NCBI RefSeq assembly: GCF_000380985.1
Contig: NZ_KB905699.1
Coordinates: forward strand, 1 to 64,000
DNA from: Proteiniphilum acetatigenes DSM 18083
Lineage (GTDB): Bacteria > Bacteroidota > Bacteroidia > Bacteroidales > Dysgonomonadaceae
DNA: 64,000 nucleotides
Direction of reading: 5' to 3'
Notes under the pieces: generated by a model
What the model was told of the DNA's origin: nothing
Databases searched by the model: none
The model's input: only the letters and a program-made list of their open reading frames with translations
Translations under genes and position numbers: made by a program
In this document: one piece after another, positions 44,318 to 51,667 of the stretch
How positions within the stretch are numbered: the first letter of the stretch is position 1
How the letters are laid out: every line of letters starts with the position of its first letter

Positions 44318-44342
44318 TGTTGGTCGTACTCTATTGATGAAC

Positions 44343-44371
44343 TATAGGCAATCTAACCTGTATCGCCTATA
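44343..44371 (-). terminator. Hairpin after the AraC regulator gene
   Basis: TATAGGC and GCCTATA form a perfect 7-bp stem with a 15-nt loop, 4 nt downstream of the regulator stop. No U tract is present, so terminator function is uncertain. Confidence 0.35.
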
Positions 44372-44374
44372 TCA

Positions 44375-44938
44375 TCACACCTCATCCAGCGGTTTTCTTT
44401 TGTCTTTGCCTATTTGCCTGAAATGGCTCGGCGTCAGCCCGGTTACTTTCTTGAATTGGTTGCTTAGGTAAGCAACACTTGAATAGTTGAGGCGGAAAGC
44501 AATCTCACTCAAAGATAATTCATCGTACACCAACAGCTCTTTTACTTTTTCAATTTTCTGGGCGATGAAATATTTTTCAATGGTGGTGCCTTCCACTTCC
44601 GAAAAGAGGTTCGAGAGATAGTTGTAATCGTGATGCAATTCACTACTCAGCAATTCTGACAGATTCGTTCTGGTATCGTTATCATGATGATGGACAAGAT
44701 CTATGATGATGTTTTTGATCTTTTCGATGATCCTGCTTTTTTTATCATCAATCACTTCAAAGCCTAATGGGATTAAAACGGACTCTATCTGCTTCTTTTC
44801 TTCGGCGGTAGGCTCTTTGGCGAGCGTTACTTCTCCCAGCGTGACGTTTTTCACGTCTAACCCCAGTTTTTCCAATTCCTGTTGAACCACCATGATACAG
44901 CGGTTACAAACCATATTTTTTATGAAAAGTGAACTCAT
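44375..44938 (-). CDS. AraC-family regulator with an N-terminal HMA-like metal-sensing domain
   Basis: A 187-residue protein. Residues 1-70 form an HMA-like ferredoxin fold with CNRC (Cys 11 and 14) and a LGFEV end. The C-terminal 100 residues are an AraC-type DNA-binding domain (LSEIAFRLNYSSVAYLSNQFKKVTG). A soluble HMA fused directly to AraC suggests a Cu+ sensor controlling copA. In other Bacteroidetes such regulators sit next to copper ATPase genes; here three unrelated genes intervene. Metal specificity is inferred from context. Confidence 0.8.
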   Translation of the reverse strand: MSSLFIKNMVCNRCIMVVQQELEKLGLDVKNVTLGEVTLAKEPTAEEKKQIESVLIPLGFEVIDDKKSRIIEKIKNIIIDLVHHHDNDTRTNLSELLSSELHHDYNYLSNLFSEVEGTTIEKYFIAQKIEKVKELLVYDELSLSEIAFRLNYSSVAYLSNQFKKVTGLTPSHFRQIGKDKRKPLDEV

Positions 44939-44995
44939 AGTCGTTTCCCGTTCATAATTATCTGTTTATGATAAATCTCATAGGCAAACCGGCGG

Positions 44996-45019
44996 TTAAG
45001 CCGGATAAGTCCGGCTTAA
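44996..45019. terminator. Strong hairpin overlapping the end of the alcohol dehydrogenase gene
   Basis: TTAAGCCGGA and TCCGGCTTAA form a perfect 10-bp stem with a 4-nt loop. The T run follows only on the plus strand, while the adjacent dehydrogenase is on the minus strand and its stop overlaps the stem. It could act bidirectionally or mainly block plus-strand transcription. Confidence 0.55.
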
Positions 45020-46071
45020 TTTTTCAGGGAGGTCATATCAATCACAAAACGATATTTTACATCGCCTTTCAGCAACCGTTCATAAGCGGTATTGATATCC
45101 TGTATATTGATCAATTCGATATCGGCGGTAATATTATGTTCACCGCAGAAATCGAGCATTTCCTGTGTCTCTTTGATGCTTCCGATAGTTGATCCTGCAA
45201 AATTCTTCCGTGCAGGGATCAGGCTGAAAGCTGCAATGGGCAACGGGTGTTCGGGGGCTCCTACCAATGCCAGTGTGCCGTCCACTTTAAGTAGCCGTAG
45301 ATAGGCATTCACATCGTGTTGTGCCGAAACGCAGTCCAATATGAAGTGCAGCGTGTTGTAGTTGGCTCTCATCTGTTCCTTGTCTGTCGATAAAATGACC
45401 TCATCAGCTCCCAATCGCTTTGCATCTTCCACTTTTGATGGGGAAGTGGTAATAACTACCACATGGGCTCCCATCGCTTTGGCCAGCTTGACGCCCATAT
45501 GTCCCAATCCGCCGATACCCACAATACCTACTTTGTGCCCGGATCCTATTTTCCAGTGTTTCAAGGGAGACCAGGTGGTTACTCCCGCGCAGAGCAATGG
45601 TGCTGTAGCAGCCAGATCCAAATTTTCGGGTACACGTAATACGAAGTCTTCATCTACCACTATACGTTCCGAATAGCCGCCGAATGTCTGCTTGTTAAGA
45701 TGTACATCGTGTCCGTTGTATGTTTGGATATTTCCGTTTTCGCAATATTGCTCGCTTCCGTGTTTACACTGTTCACATTCCCGGCAACTGTCCACCATAC
45801 AGCCGACAGCGGCAAGATCGCCTATTTTGAATTTGGTCACACTGTCACCGACTTTTGTAATTCGTCCAACGATCTCATGTCCCGGGACATTGGGATATAT
45901 GGTCCCGTGCCACTCATTCCTTGCCGTATGTAGATCGGAATGACATACGCCGCAAAATAGGATATCGATCTCTACATCTTTTGTCGTTACTTCACGACGG
46001 TCGATAATCATCTGTTCCAAGTCCGTTTCGGGTGCTTCTGTCCCGAATGCTTTTACTGAAAATGTTTGCAT
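45016..46071 (-). CDS. Zinc-dependent NAD(P) alcohol dehydrogenase (YahK/CAD type)
   Basis: A 351-residue MDR alcohol dehydrogenase. I start at ATG 46071 (MQTFSVKAFG); the extra 11 codons to 46104 lack family similarity. Catalytic zinc ligands are Cys in FCGVCHSDLH, His in PGHEIVGRI and a later Cys. The structural zinc site is CRECEQCKHGSEQYC. The Rossmann motif is VGIGGLGHMG. This subgroup reduces aldehydes with NADPH. It is a single-gene unit between the copper regulator and the catB-like gene. Confidence 0.92.
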   Translation of the reverse strand: MQTFSVKAFGTEAPETDLEQMIIDRREVTTKDVEIDILFCGVCHSDLHTARNEWHGTIYPNVPGHEIVGRITKVGDSVTKFKIGDLAAVGCMVDSCRECEQCKHGSEQYCENGNIQTYNGHDVHLNKQTFGGYSERIVVDEDFVLRVPENLDLAATAPLLCAGVTTWSPLKHWKIGSGHKVGIVGIGGLGHMGVKLAKAMGAHVVVITTSPSKVEDAKRLGADEVILSTDKEQMRANYNTLHFILDCVSAQHDVNAYLRLLKVDGTLALVGAPEHPLPIAAFSLIPARKNFAGSTIGSIKETQEMLDFCGEHNITADIELINIQDINTAYERLLKGDVKYRFVIDMTSLKN

Positions 46072-46261
46072 ATAATTATTTTTTATAGGGTTCTTACTCC
46101 GCAATCAATATCAAAAGGCAATTTTTTTCGTACATAATCAACTTGCGCTTGATACAAAAATAGACAATATCCGCATAAATTATATGTATATAGACAAATT
46201 TATCAGTATTCCTGATTGCAGGCTTTTCCTGCCATATTCTTTCATTCCTTTAACATTCAAA

Positions 46262-46293
46262 TTGTTGTGGACAGTTTTATTTTTGTATGTTTG
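46262..46293 (+). promoter_or_regulatory. Promoter of the CatB-type gene
   Basis: TTG at 46262-46264 and TATGTTTG at 46286-46293 are separated by 21 nt, a good Bacteroidetes -33/-7 pair. A second -7-like TATTTTTG overlaps at 46278-46285. The ATG is 73 nt downstream, so this gene has its own promoter. Confidence 0.55.
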
Positions 46294-46366
46294 TATGGAT
46301 TGAACTGACAGTGTATCATGCAATAACTGATATCCCTGCATTTATATGTTAGTAAACTTATACATT

Positions 46367-46996
46367 ATGGCAAATTTTTTCGAAAGCCCTTTCAGAGGCA
46401 AATTAATAAAAGACCAGATTAAAAACCCGAATATTATTGCCGGCAAATATTCATATTATTCCGGTTATTATCACGGACATTCATTTGATGATTGTGCGCG
46501 TTATTTACTTCCCGACAGGGATGATGTTGATAAATTGATTATTGGCTCTTACTGTTCAATTGGGAGTGGGGTAAGTTTTATCATGTGCGGTAATCAGGGA
46601 CATCGGTACGACTGGATTTCAAGTTTTCCGTTTTTCTATATGCCGGAAGTGGAAAGTTTTGGCAAGAGTCGCGACGGTTATAAAAGAGCCGGTGATACTA
46701 TTGTGGGAAATGATGTCTGGATTGGTAGTGAGGCGATGATCCTGCCCGGAGTTAGAATTGGGGACGGAGCAATAATTGGAAGTCGCGCTTTGGTTACTAA
46801 GGATGTGGATCCTTATACTGTAGTCGGAGGAAATCCTGCAAGGCCAATTAAGAAAAGATTTGATAATCGCCATATAGGAATTTTACTTGAGATCCGATGG
46901 TGGGAGTGGGACGAAAGCATACTTGCGGAAGCTATGCCTATTCTCTGTTCGGGTGATATTGATTTGCTCTATGAGTTTTATCGGAAAATAAAATAA
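46367..46996 (+). CDS. CatB-type chloramphenicol O-acetyltransferase (xenobiotic acetyltransferase)
   Basis: A 209-residue left-handed beta-helix acetyltransferase. It closely follows the CatB layout: [60 protein letters not shown] and the C-terminal [20 protein letters not shown]. The catalytic His is His 79 (GNQGHR), the same number as in CatB. I start at ATG 46367; ATG 46346 would add seven unmatched residues. The family inactivates chloramphenicol, and related XATs inactivate streptogramin A; whether this copy confers resistance is not proven. CatB genes are well-known integron cassette cargo, which is notable near the cassette array. Confidence 0.88.
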   Translation: MANFFESPFRGKLIKDQIKNPNIIAGKYSYYSGYYHGHSFDDCARYLLPDRDDVDKLIIGSYCSIGSGVSFIMCGNQGHRYDWISSFPFFYMPEVESFGKSRDGYKRAGDTIVGNDVWIGSEAMILPGVRIGDGAIIGSRALVTKDVDPYTVVGGNPARPIKKRFDNRHIGILLEIRWWEWDESILAEAMPILCSGDIDLLYEFYRKIK

Positions 46997-47037
46997 TCAA
47001 TTTCCGATTTTCTCTTTTATTCTCAATCGATTGATTT

Positions 47038-47061
47038 GTTGACTTTTTCCGGAAAGTCAAC
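47038..47061 (+). terminator. Hairpin after the CatB-type gene
   Basis: GTTGACTTT and AAAGTCAAC form a perfect 9-bp stem with a TTCCGG loop, 42 nt after the catB-like stop. The T run is short, so termination is probable but not certain. Confidence 0.5.
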
Positions 47062-47205
47062 TAAAATCATGTTGCCAGAAGTATTCTTTGAACAATGGGT
47101 AAATGTTACAATGGCCGTACTTCAATAGCTCTAAGGCTCATTTGATATTGCTGACAGGTTTAATATTTGATCTTGATTGAAAAATACTTAGAGTGGTCTC
47201 TTAAG

Positions 47206-47441
47206 TTATTTATCGGATTTTAATTTGCTGTAAATTTCCAGGTCCGTAAAAATATTTCCGGTGAGTAATTCTCCGTCTCTTTCGATGCCCTCAAATTTAA
47301 AACCTGATCTTTGGTGAATGCTACAAATGGAAGCCACTTGCCTAAATAATCCCTCTGGCTGTCAATGGTTTCAAAAATATCAATCGAGTCTCTTAGTTCC
47401 AATTGTCTTAATTCTATTTCACTGTCGATTTTTATTACCAT
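47206..47441 (-). pseudogene. Internally deleted and frameshifted GNAT (RimL-like) gene
   Basis: From ATG 47441 the frame reads MVIKIDSEIELRQLELRDSI and LGKWLPFVAFT, the N-terminal third of a RimJ/RimL acetyltransferase. It then switches frame: the second frame gives IHQRSGFKFEGIERDGELLT and DLEIYSKLKSDK, the family's C-terminus, with a stop at 47206. The central acetyl-CoA-binding motif A is missing. The two ends are joined at a CATTTGTAGCATTCACC junction, so a deletion of about 90-100 codons occurred in a once complete gene. The first frame alone would stop at 47220. Confidence 0.7.
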
Positions 47442-47544
47442 ACTGTTTTCGCTCGTTGTATTGTAAGTAATGATAGCTATAGGTCCCTTGCCAATTAAAT
47501 TAGGCAAAAGTAATGACTTTATCGCATGCTTGTTATGCCATTTG

Positions 47545-47985
47545 TCAACGATTATATTCCTCTTTCTCTGCGAGTTCTTTCAGCTTATTGTTCATTTCAT
47601 CAAATCCCTTAATTGTTTTTTCGGGGTTAAACAATCCAGTGAAAATACCTCTAAATTGTTCGCTCTGGACAAATGTGACCGTCCCGTCTGCGTTGTCTTT
47701 TAGCTCGAACCTATGTTCTCCGTCGAATAATCCTTTGAACAATACTGTTCCTAACCATTTTAGTTCCTGGTTTTCCTTTCTTGTGACGATTTTCGGTTTG
47801 AATGTCATTGCTTTCCCGCCCGGAGGAGTTATTCTGACAGTTATCTGATTCCCTTCTTCTGCTTTCCCCTCTATGAAGTTGATAAAGGGATTCCAATTCG
47901 GATAATTCTCAAAATCGGTGAGGATTGCCCACACTTTTTCGCGTTTTGCCTGAATAGTTATTTCTGTCCTGATTTCTTTTGCCAT
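47545..47985 (-). CDS. SRPBCC-family (polyketide cyclase-like) protein
   Basis: A 146-residue single-domain START/SRPBCC protein: EITIQAKREKVWAILTDFENYPNWNPFI is the typical N-terminal strand-helix, and MTFKPKIVTRKENQELKWLGTVL and GEHRFELKDNADGTVTFVQSEQF form the core. It lacks signal and transmembrane segments. Ligand and function are unknown. It is one of a group of small single-domain genes flanking catB. Confidence 0.85.
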   Translation of the reverse strand: MAKEIRTEITIQAKREKVWAILTDFENYPNWNPFINFIEGKAEEGNQITVRITPPGGKAMTFKPKIVTRKENQELKWLGTVLFKGLFDGEHRFELKDNADGTVTFVQSEQFRGIFTGLFNPEKTIKGFDEMNNKLKELAEKEEYNR

Positions 47986-48105
47986 AATCGTTATAGTAGA
48001 ATTGTGAATGATAGTAGGAGTAAATATGCTATTTTTTATGTTTTTTCGAAAAGGTTATCATCGATTTATCAACCCGTAACCTATCAGTTTCCTTCGATTT
48101 ATTTT

Positions 48106-49698
48106 CTAATTAACGCTGATTATCCTTTGAATGTTTATTTGTTCCAGAAATGTCTCATCGTGGGAGATAACGAGTAGTGTTCCCTGGTATTCATTGATGG
48201 TCTGAGTCAGTATCTCGATGTTCTGTATATCAAGGTTGTTGGTCGGCTCATCCAATACAATAATATCCGGTGATTGATCGGCAATGCTTAAACAGCATAA
48301 CATTAACCGCATTCTTTCTCCACCACTCAATGTGGTACAAGGTTTATCCCAATCTTCTTTCGTGAACAAAAAACGGTTTAACCTGATTTTTACTTCATGT
48401 TCATGCAGAGCGGATGTATTAAACTGTTGTGTTTGTTCGTAAATTGTTAGTTTATTGTTTATAAGGGAATAATCCTGATCAATATAAACAGACCTGCTTT
48501 CAGTAACAGATACTATTCCGGTTTGTGGTGTGAGATTTCCGAGAATAATTTTGATTAACGTTGTTTTCCCCGATCCATTTGTTCCTTTTATGGCTATCCG
48601 TTCACCGCTCGTAATCCGGAGACTTAAAGGTTCGTTCCATACATACTTATCGTTCCCATAGCTGAAATTGATATCGGTGGCAGTAAAAAGTATTTTCCCT
48701 TGATGCAGACCTGAATGGTCAAATCCGAATTTCATTTTGTCGGCCTCCGGCAGGGAAGAACGCAACTCCTGCAATTCCTGTGAGATATTTCCTGTTTTCT
48801 CAGAATGGGCACCTTCTATTTTGGCAGTACTTTTTTCTGCACTGTTTCTCCACGTATTGGCTACTATTTTGGGCAATCCTGCTTTCGACAGGTTCTTTTT
48901 TGCGCGTGCATCCAGTTTCTGCCTGCGCTCGATGGTCTCACGTTCTTTTTCCCTGGCTTTTTTCAATGCTTTTTCCTTGCTTTGAATGTCTTGTGCCAAA
49001 GCGTTGACCTTTATCTGTTTTTGCTCTTTGTAAAAGTCATAATTACCACCATAAACGGTTATTCCGTTTTTGTCCAGTTCACAAACCATATTTAAATGGT
49101 TTAGTAATTTGCGGTCGTGGCTGACGATGATCAAACTGCATTTTGCGTTTTCTATAAAATCATACAGGCAGTGCCTTGCTGAATTATCCAGATGATTGCT
49201 TGGCTCGTCCAATAATACCAGTTCCGGTTGATGAATGGAGATGCCTGCCAGAAAGATCTTTGTTTTCTGTCCTCCGCTTAATGTTTCTATTTTTTGTGAC
49301 AGATCCAGACCGTTCAATTGCCATTCGTTCAATGCCGTGGAACAACGTTCTTCGATTGTCCAGTCGTCGTTAAGCAGATCATAGTTTTTTTCTGAAATAT
49401 TTCCGTTCAGGATTTCATATAAAGCTTTTAACTTTTGATCTATTTGCAATGCTTCGGCAACTGTCAGGTGATCATACTGCCCGAAAATTTGAGGGATATA
49501 ATAGGGATTCGTATCTGTTTTCAGTATTCCGTCCGAGGGTTGCAGTTCTCCTGCAATGATTCTTAGCAATGTGGTTTTACCCGCACCGTTGTTTCCAATC
49601 AATGCGATTTTCTCATTGGGATTAACCGTTAGATTGATATTACTGAACAGCAGAGTTTTGTCGGGATGAGTATAGGACAGGTTTTGAATAGTAAGCAT
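48106..49698 (-). CDS. ABC-F family ATPase (ribosome-protection type candidate)
   Basis: A protein of about 530 residues with two ABC domains and no membrane segment, the ABC-F layout. First domain: GNNGAGKTTLLRIIAGE, LSGGQKTKIFLAGIS, LLDEPSNHLD. Second: GTNGSGKTTLIKIILG, LSGGERMRLML, VLDEPTNNLD. A charged coiled-coil linker (KEKALKKAREKERETIERRQ) lies between. I choose ATG 49698 (MLTIQNLSY); ATG 49710 (MKEIMLT) is possible. ABC-F proteins either help translation or protect the ribosome from antibiotics. The latter is suggested by the catB-like gene nearby but not shown. A leader with a hairpin and a 72-bp repeat precedes it. Confidence 0.88.
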   Translation of the reverse strand: MLTIQNLSYTHPDKTLLFSNINLTVNPNEKIALIGNNGAGKTTLLRIIAGELQPSDGILKTDTNPYYIPQIFGQYDHLTVAEALQIDQKLKALYEILNGNISEKNYDLLNDDWTIEERCSTALNEWQLNGLDLSQKIETLSGGQKTKIFLAGISIHQPELVLLDEPSNHLDNSARHCLYDFIENAKCSLIIVSHDRKLLNHLNMVCELDKNGITVYGGNYDFYKEQKQIKVNALAQDIQSKEKALKKAREKERETIERRQKLDARAKKNLSKAGLPKIVANTWRNSAEKSTAKIEGAHSEKTGNISQELQELRSSLPEADKMKFGFDHSGLHQGKILFTATDINFSYGNDKYVWNEPLSLRITSGERIAIKGTNGSGKTTLIKIILGNLTPQTGIVSVTESRSVYIDQDYSLINNKLTIYEQTQQFNTSALHEHEVKIRLNRFLFTKEDWDKPCTTLSGGERMRLMLCCLSIADQSPDIIVLDEPTNNLDIQNIEILTQTINEYQGTLLVISHDETFLEQINIQRIISVN

Positions 49699-49714
49699 AA
49701 TTTCTTTCATTAAA

Positions 49715-49786
49715 ATTAGTCGTTTTCTCGCTATGGCAAAGTTCAAACAAGTTTGACTTTGCTCATTTAGCTTAACGAAAACGTTC
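49715..49786 (+). repeat. Dispersed 72-bp palindromic repeat, copy 2
   Basis: Identical over 72 bp to 20136-20207 and in the same orientation; the first flanking bases differ on both sides. It begins 16 nt upstream of the ABC-F start (49698), inside the likely 5' leader, and can fold into a hairpin in that mRNA. Confidence 0.9.
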
Positions 49787-49806
49787 TCTTAGTAGATGAA
49801 TAACCC

Positions 49807-49828
49807 AACAAACCGTTTTACGGTTTGT
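49807..49828 (-). other. Leader hairpin of the ABC-F gene
   Basis: ACAAACCG and CGGTTTGT form a perfect 8-bp stem with a 5-nt loop, 109 nt upstream of the gene within the probable transcript leader. It could be part of an attenuation structure; no U tract follows it. Confidence 0.4.
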
Positions 49829-49890
49829 CTCTATAAAAGTTTGAAAGAAATTATTTTATTTCATTGGTGCTTACTTATTGTTTTGTGCTG

Positions 49891-49919
49891 CAAAGATAGG
49901 TTTTTTTGTTTTAGATCAA
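49891..49919 (-). promoter_or_regulatory. Candidate promoter of the ABC-F gene
   Basis: The minus strand has TATCTTTG (49891-49898), a full TAnnTTTG match, and TTG at 49917-49919, 18 nt away. Predicted transcription starts about 185 nt before the gene, leaving a long leader. Confidence 0.5.
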
Positions 49920-50076
49920 TGTCCTTTCTTTTTGAAAATTTTATTCACTAGTATCCATAATTCAACTATTTTATATGTGCAAATATATAGTTTTATATGG
50001 ATATTTAAATTCAGCATTCCTCCCCTCCACGGGGATTACATTGCCACGTGAGCGATTTGTATGAAGTGAATTTTGG

Positions 50077-50679
50077 TTAATTGCCTATTCTCCCTTTCTT
50101 AATCAGGAATTTGGCAAATTCCCTTCCTGCTTTCGCATATGATTCCTGAATGCGATAACCCGTATCAAAGTCCATTCCCGAAAAACTATTCGCTGAAGCA
50201 TTCTTGATTTTAATTGAAGCAATATGATCCCCGGATTCTATATGAAGAATTTTACCGCTCATATCAATAGAGGCATTACGACGCACCACTCCTACATTAA
50301 ATCCCGGCTCGGTAAATTCAGTGTTGAACACGATAACATAATTTGCTCCCTCGTCGCCCGAAGCAACCCCAACATCTTCCATATACTTGTCGAATAACTC
50401 GAGAAACTTCGGTTCAAAACGGTTCCCCCGGTCTTCAACCCAGTTTTTATGCCATTCATCACCTCTGCCGGCTTCTTTATTATTATAATCAGCCACTTTT
50501 TTATCCACATACTCCTGTTCGGTTAACTTACCTACTATCATTTCGTCATAGGTAAATTCAAACTTAATCACCTTCTCGCCTTTTAATGGATCAAGTGAGC
50601 CGGAAGTTAAAGTAATACTTTGAGCATAAAAACTCATGCTTAGAAAGCAAAACATACTGAAAGTCAAAAACTTTTTCAT
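50077..50679 (-). CDS. Exported hypothetical protein
   Basis: About 200 residues, starting at ATG 50679 where the signal MKKFLTFSMFCFLSMSFYAQ begins; the frame to 50715 adds an unconvincing extension. The mature part has no domain I can name. It looks like a lipocalin-sized or small alpha/beta periplasmic protein, with IRISDTG-free, acidic character (DYNNKEAGRGDEWHKNW) and a C-terminal segment AGREFAKFLIKKGR. Relatives occur widely in Bacteroidetes as uncharacterised proteins. Preceded by a good promoter (50818-50848). Confidence 0.7.
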   Translation of the reverse strand: MKKFLTFSMFCFLSMSFYAQSITLTSGSLDPLKGEKVIKFEFTYDEMIVGKLTEQEYVDKKVADYNNKEAGRGDEWHKNWVEDRGNRFEPKFLELFDKYMEDVGVASGDEGANYVIVFNTEFTEPGFNVGVVRRNASIDMSGKILHIESGDHIASIKIKNASANSFSGMDFDTGYRIQESYAKAGREFAKFLIKKGRIGN

Positions 50680-50817
50680 AAATATAATTTTTCCCGTTAA
50701 AAATATTTTCTGCATCTCATGGGTGTTTTTTGTCTAAAAAGTCAATGTATTCTTCCCTTATTTTTTATGGTCAATGTTAGCCCGAATACTTTTTCTACTC
50801 CTGTTTGTTTATACGCG

Positions 50818-50848
50818 CAAATGTAGTGATTTTATACAAATTCTCAAA
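50818..50848 (-). promoter_or_regulatory. Promoter of the exported hypothetical gene
   Basis: The minus strand has TTTG (50845-50848), a 19-nt spacer and TACATTTG (50818-50825), an exact -33/-7 consensus pair. The gene starts about 138 nt downstream. Confidence 0.6.
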
Positions 50849-50856
50849 TTTTTATT

Positions 50857-51522
50857 TTATTTTACCGCCTGTAATATTTCCCGTTTGCCGGGTGGACCGG
50901 GAAGACGTTCCACCCGGTAACCGGCAGATTGGAGTATCCTTCTTACGGCACCTTTTGCACAGTAGGTAGTGAGCACCGCTCCCTGATTGCTGAGGGTATA
51001 CAATTGGCTGAATATCTCTTGTGTCCACATGCCGGGTTGTTTTTCAGGGGCAAAGGCATCGTAGTAAATCACATCGAAAGCTGTTCCCTGTTGAAACTTG
51101 TCCAATCCTTTGATATCCATTTGCAACTTCTTCAGATGAAAGTCGGGAGTTATCTCTACCCACTCTTCCCAGGGAGAAGAGTGAAGTTGTATAAACTTCA
51201 CTTCCTGCGAGGGATCCAGCAATTTACTATAGTTGAACATCTTCGCCTCGGTGATCGATACCGGATATCGTTCAAGAGTAGTATATTTTACTGTTTTACC
51301 CGATTTTTCAGTATCGAGCAAGGTGAGAAATGCATTCAACCCCGTACCGAAACCGATTTCCAATAAGTTGATCTCCGATTTATCGCAATGGTGCAATCCC
51401 GCTTCCAGATAGACATGAAGCGACTCCTGAATGGCGCCGTGTGTGGAGTGGTAATGTTCATCCAATTCCGGAACATATAGTGTGTGCGATCCGTCTTCCG
51501 TTGTTTTTAATATATGTTGCAT
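50857..51522 (-). CDS. mnmD: tRNA (5-methylaminomethyl-2-thiouridine)-methyltransferase, MnmD type
   Basis: A 221-residue SAM-dependent methyltransferase of the MnmC N-terminal (Methyltransf_30) family without the FAD oxidase half, as in the stand-alone MnmD. The SAM site is LLEIGFGTGLNAFLTLL and the catalytic region FDVIYYDAFAPEKQPGMWTQE. The start at 51522 (MQHILKTTEDGS) gives the usual N-terminus with DGSHTLYVPELDEHYHS. It methylates the wobble uridine of certain tRNAs. A separate FAD-dependent MnmC part is not in the window. Confidence 0.9.
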   Translation of the reverse strand: MQHILKTTEDGSHTLYVPELDEHYHSTHGAIQESLHVYLEAGLHHCDKSEINLLEIGFGTGLNAFLTLLDTEKSGKTVKYTTLERYPVSITEAKMFNYSKLLDPSQEVKFIQLHSSPWEEWVEITPDFHLKKLQMDIKGLDKFQQGTAFDVIYYDAFAPEKQPGMWTQEIFSQLYTLSNQGAVLTTYCAKGAVRRILQSAGYRVERLPGPPGKREILQAVK

Positions 51523-51619
51523 AACTATCGGGCTTTCTGTTGGAATGACAAACAAAAATAGAAAAATTTCATGTACTTTTGTAGAATATAAGATGCGCCT
51601 CGGACAAGCTCAAGCAAGC

Positions 51620-51650
51620 TTGGCTTTTCTCTCGGCTTTCATTATATTTG
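51620..51650 (+). promoter_or_regulatory. Candidate promoter of the zinc transporter genes
   Basis: TTG at 51620-51622, a 20-nt spacer and TATATTTG at 51643-51650, 17 nt before the ATG at 51668. A second -7-like TACTTTTG lies at 51574-51581. An inverted sequence (AAGCTCAAGCAAGCTT, 51607-51622) overlaps the -33 region and may be an operator. Confidence 0.5.
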
Positions 51651-51667
51651 TAGTATAAAATTATCAC

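Larger units (their letters stand above)
49711..50076. other. Leader/upstream region of the ABC-F gene
   Basis: 366 nt. It contains the second perfect copy of the dispersed repeat (49715-49786), a hairpin of ACAAACCG and CGGTTTGT (49807-49828), a promoter-like pair (49891-49919) and a tiny ATGAAATAA frame in the leader. The outer part (49930-50076) separates the convergent-free minus-strand genes and shows nothing else. Confidence 0.5.

Noticed and set aside
44326-44336. GTTGGTCGTAC resembling the right end of cassette repeat copy 2
   Set aside because: Only 11 nt match and the orientation is opposite to that expected for the minus-strand gene beside it; no palindrome is seen around it.
46072-46104. 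Upstream extension of the alcohol dehydrogenase
   Set aside because: The 11 codons precede the normal family N-terminus and contain Lys/Asn-rich random sequence.
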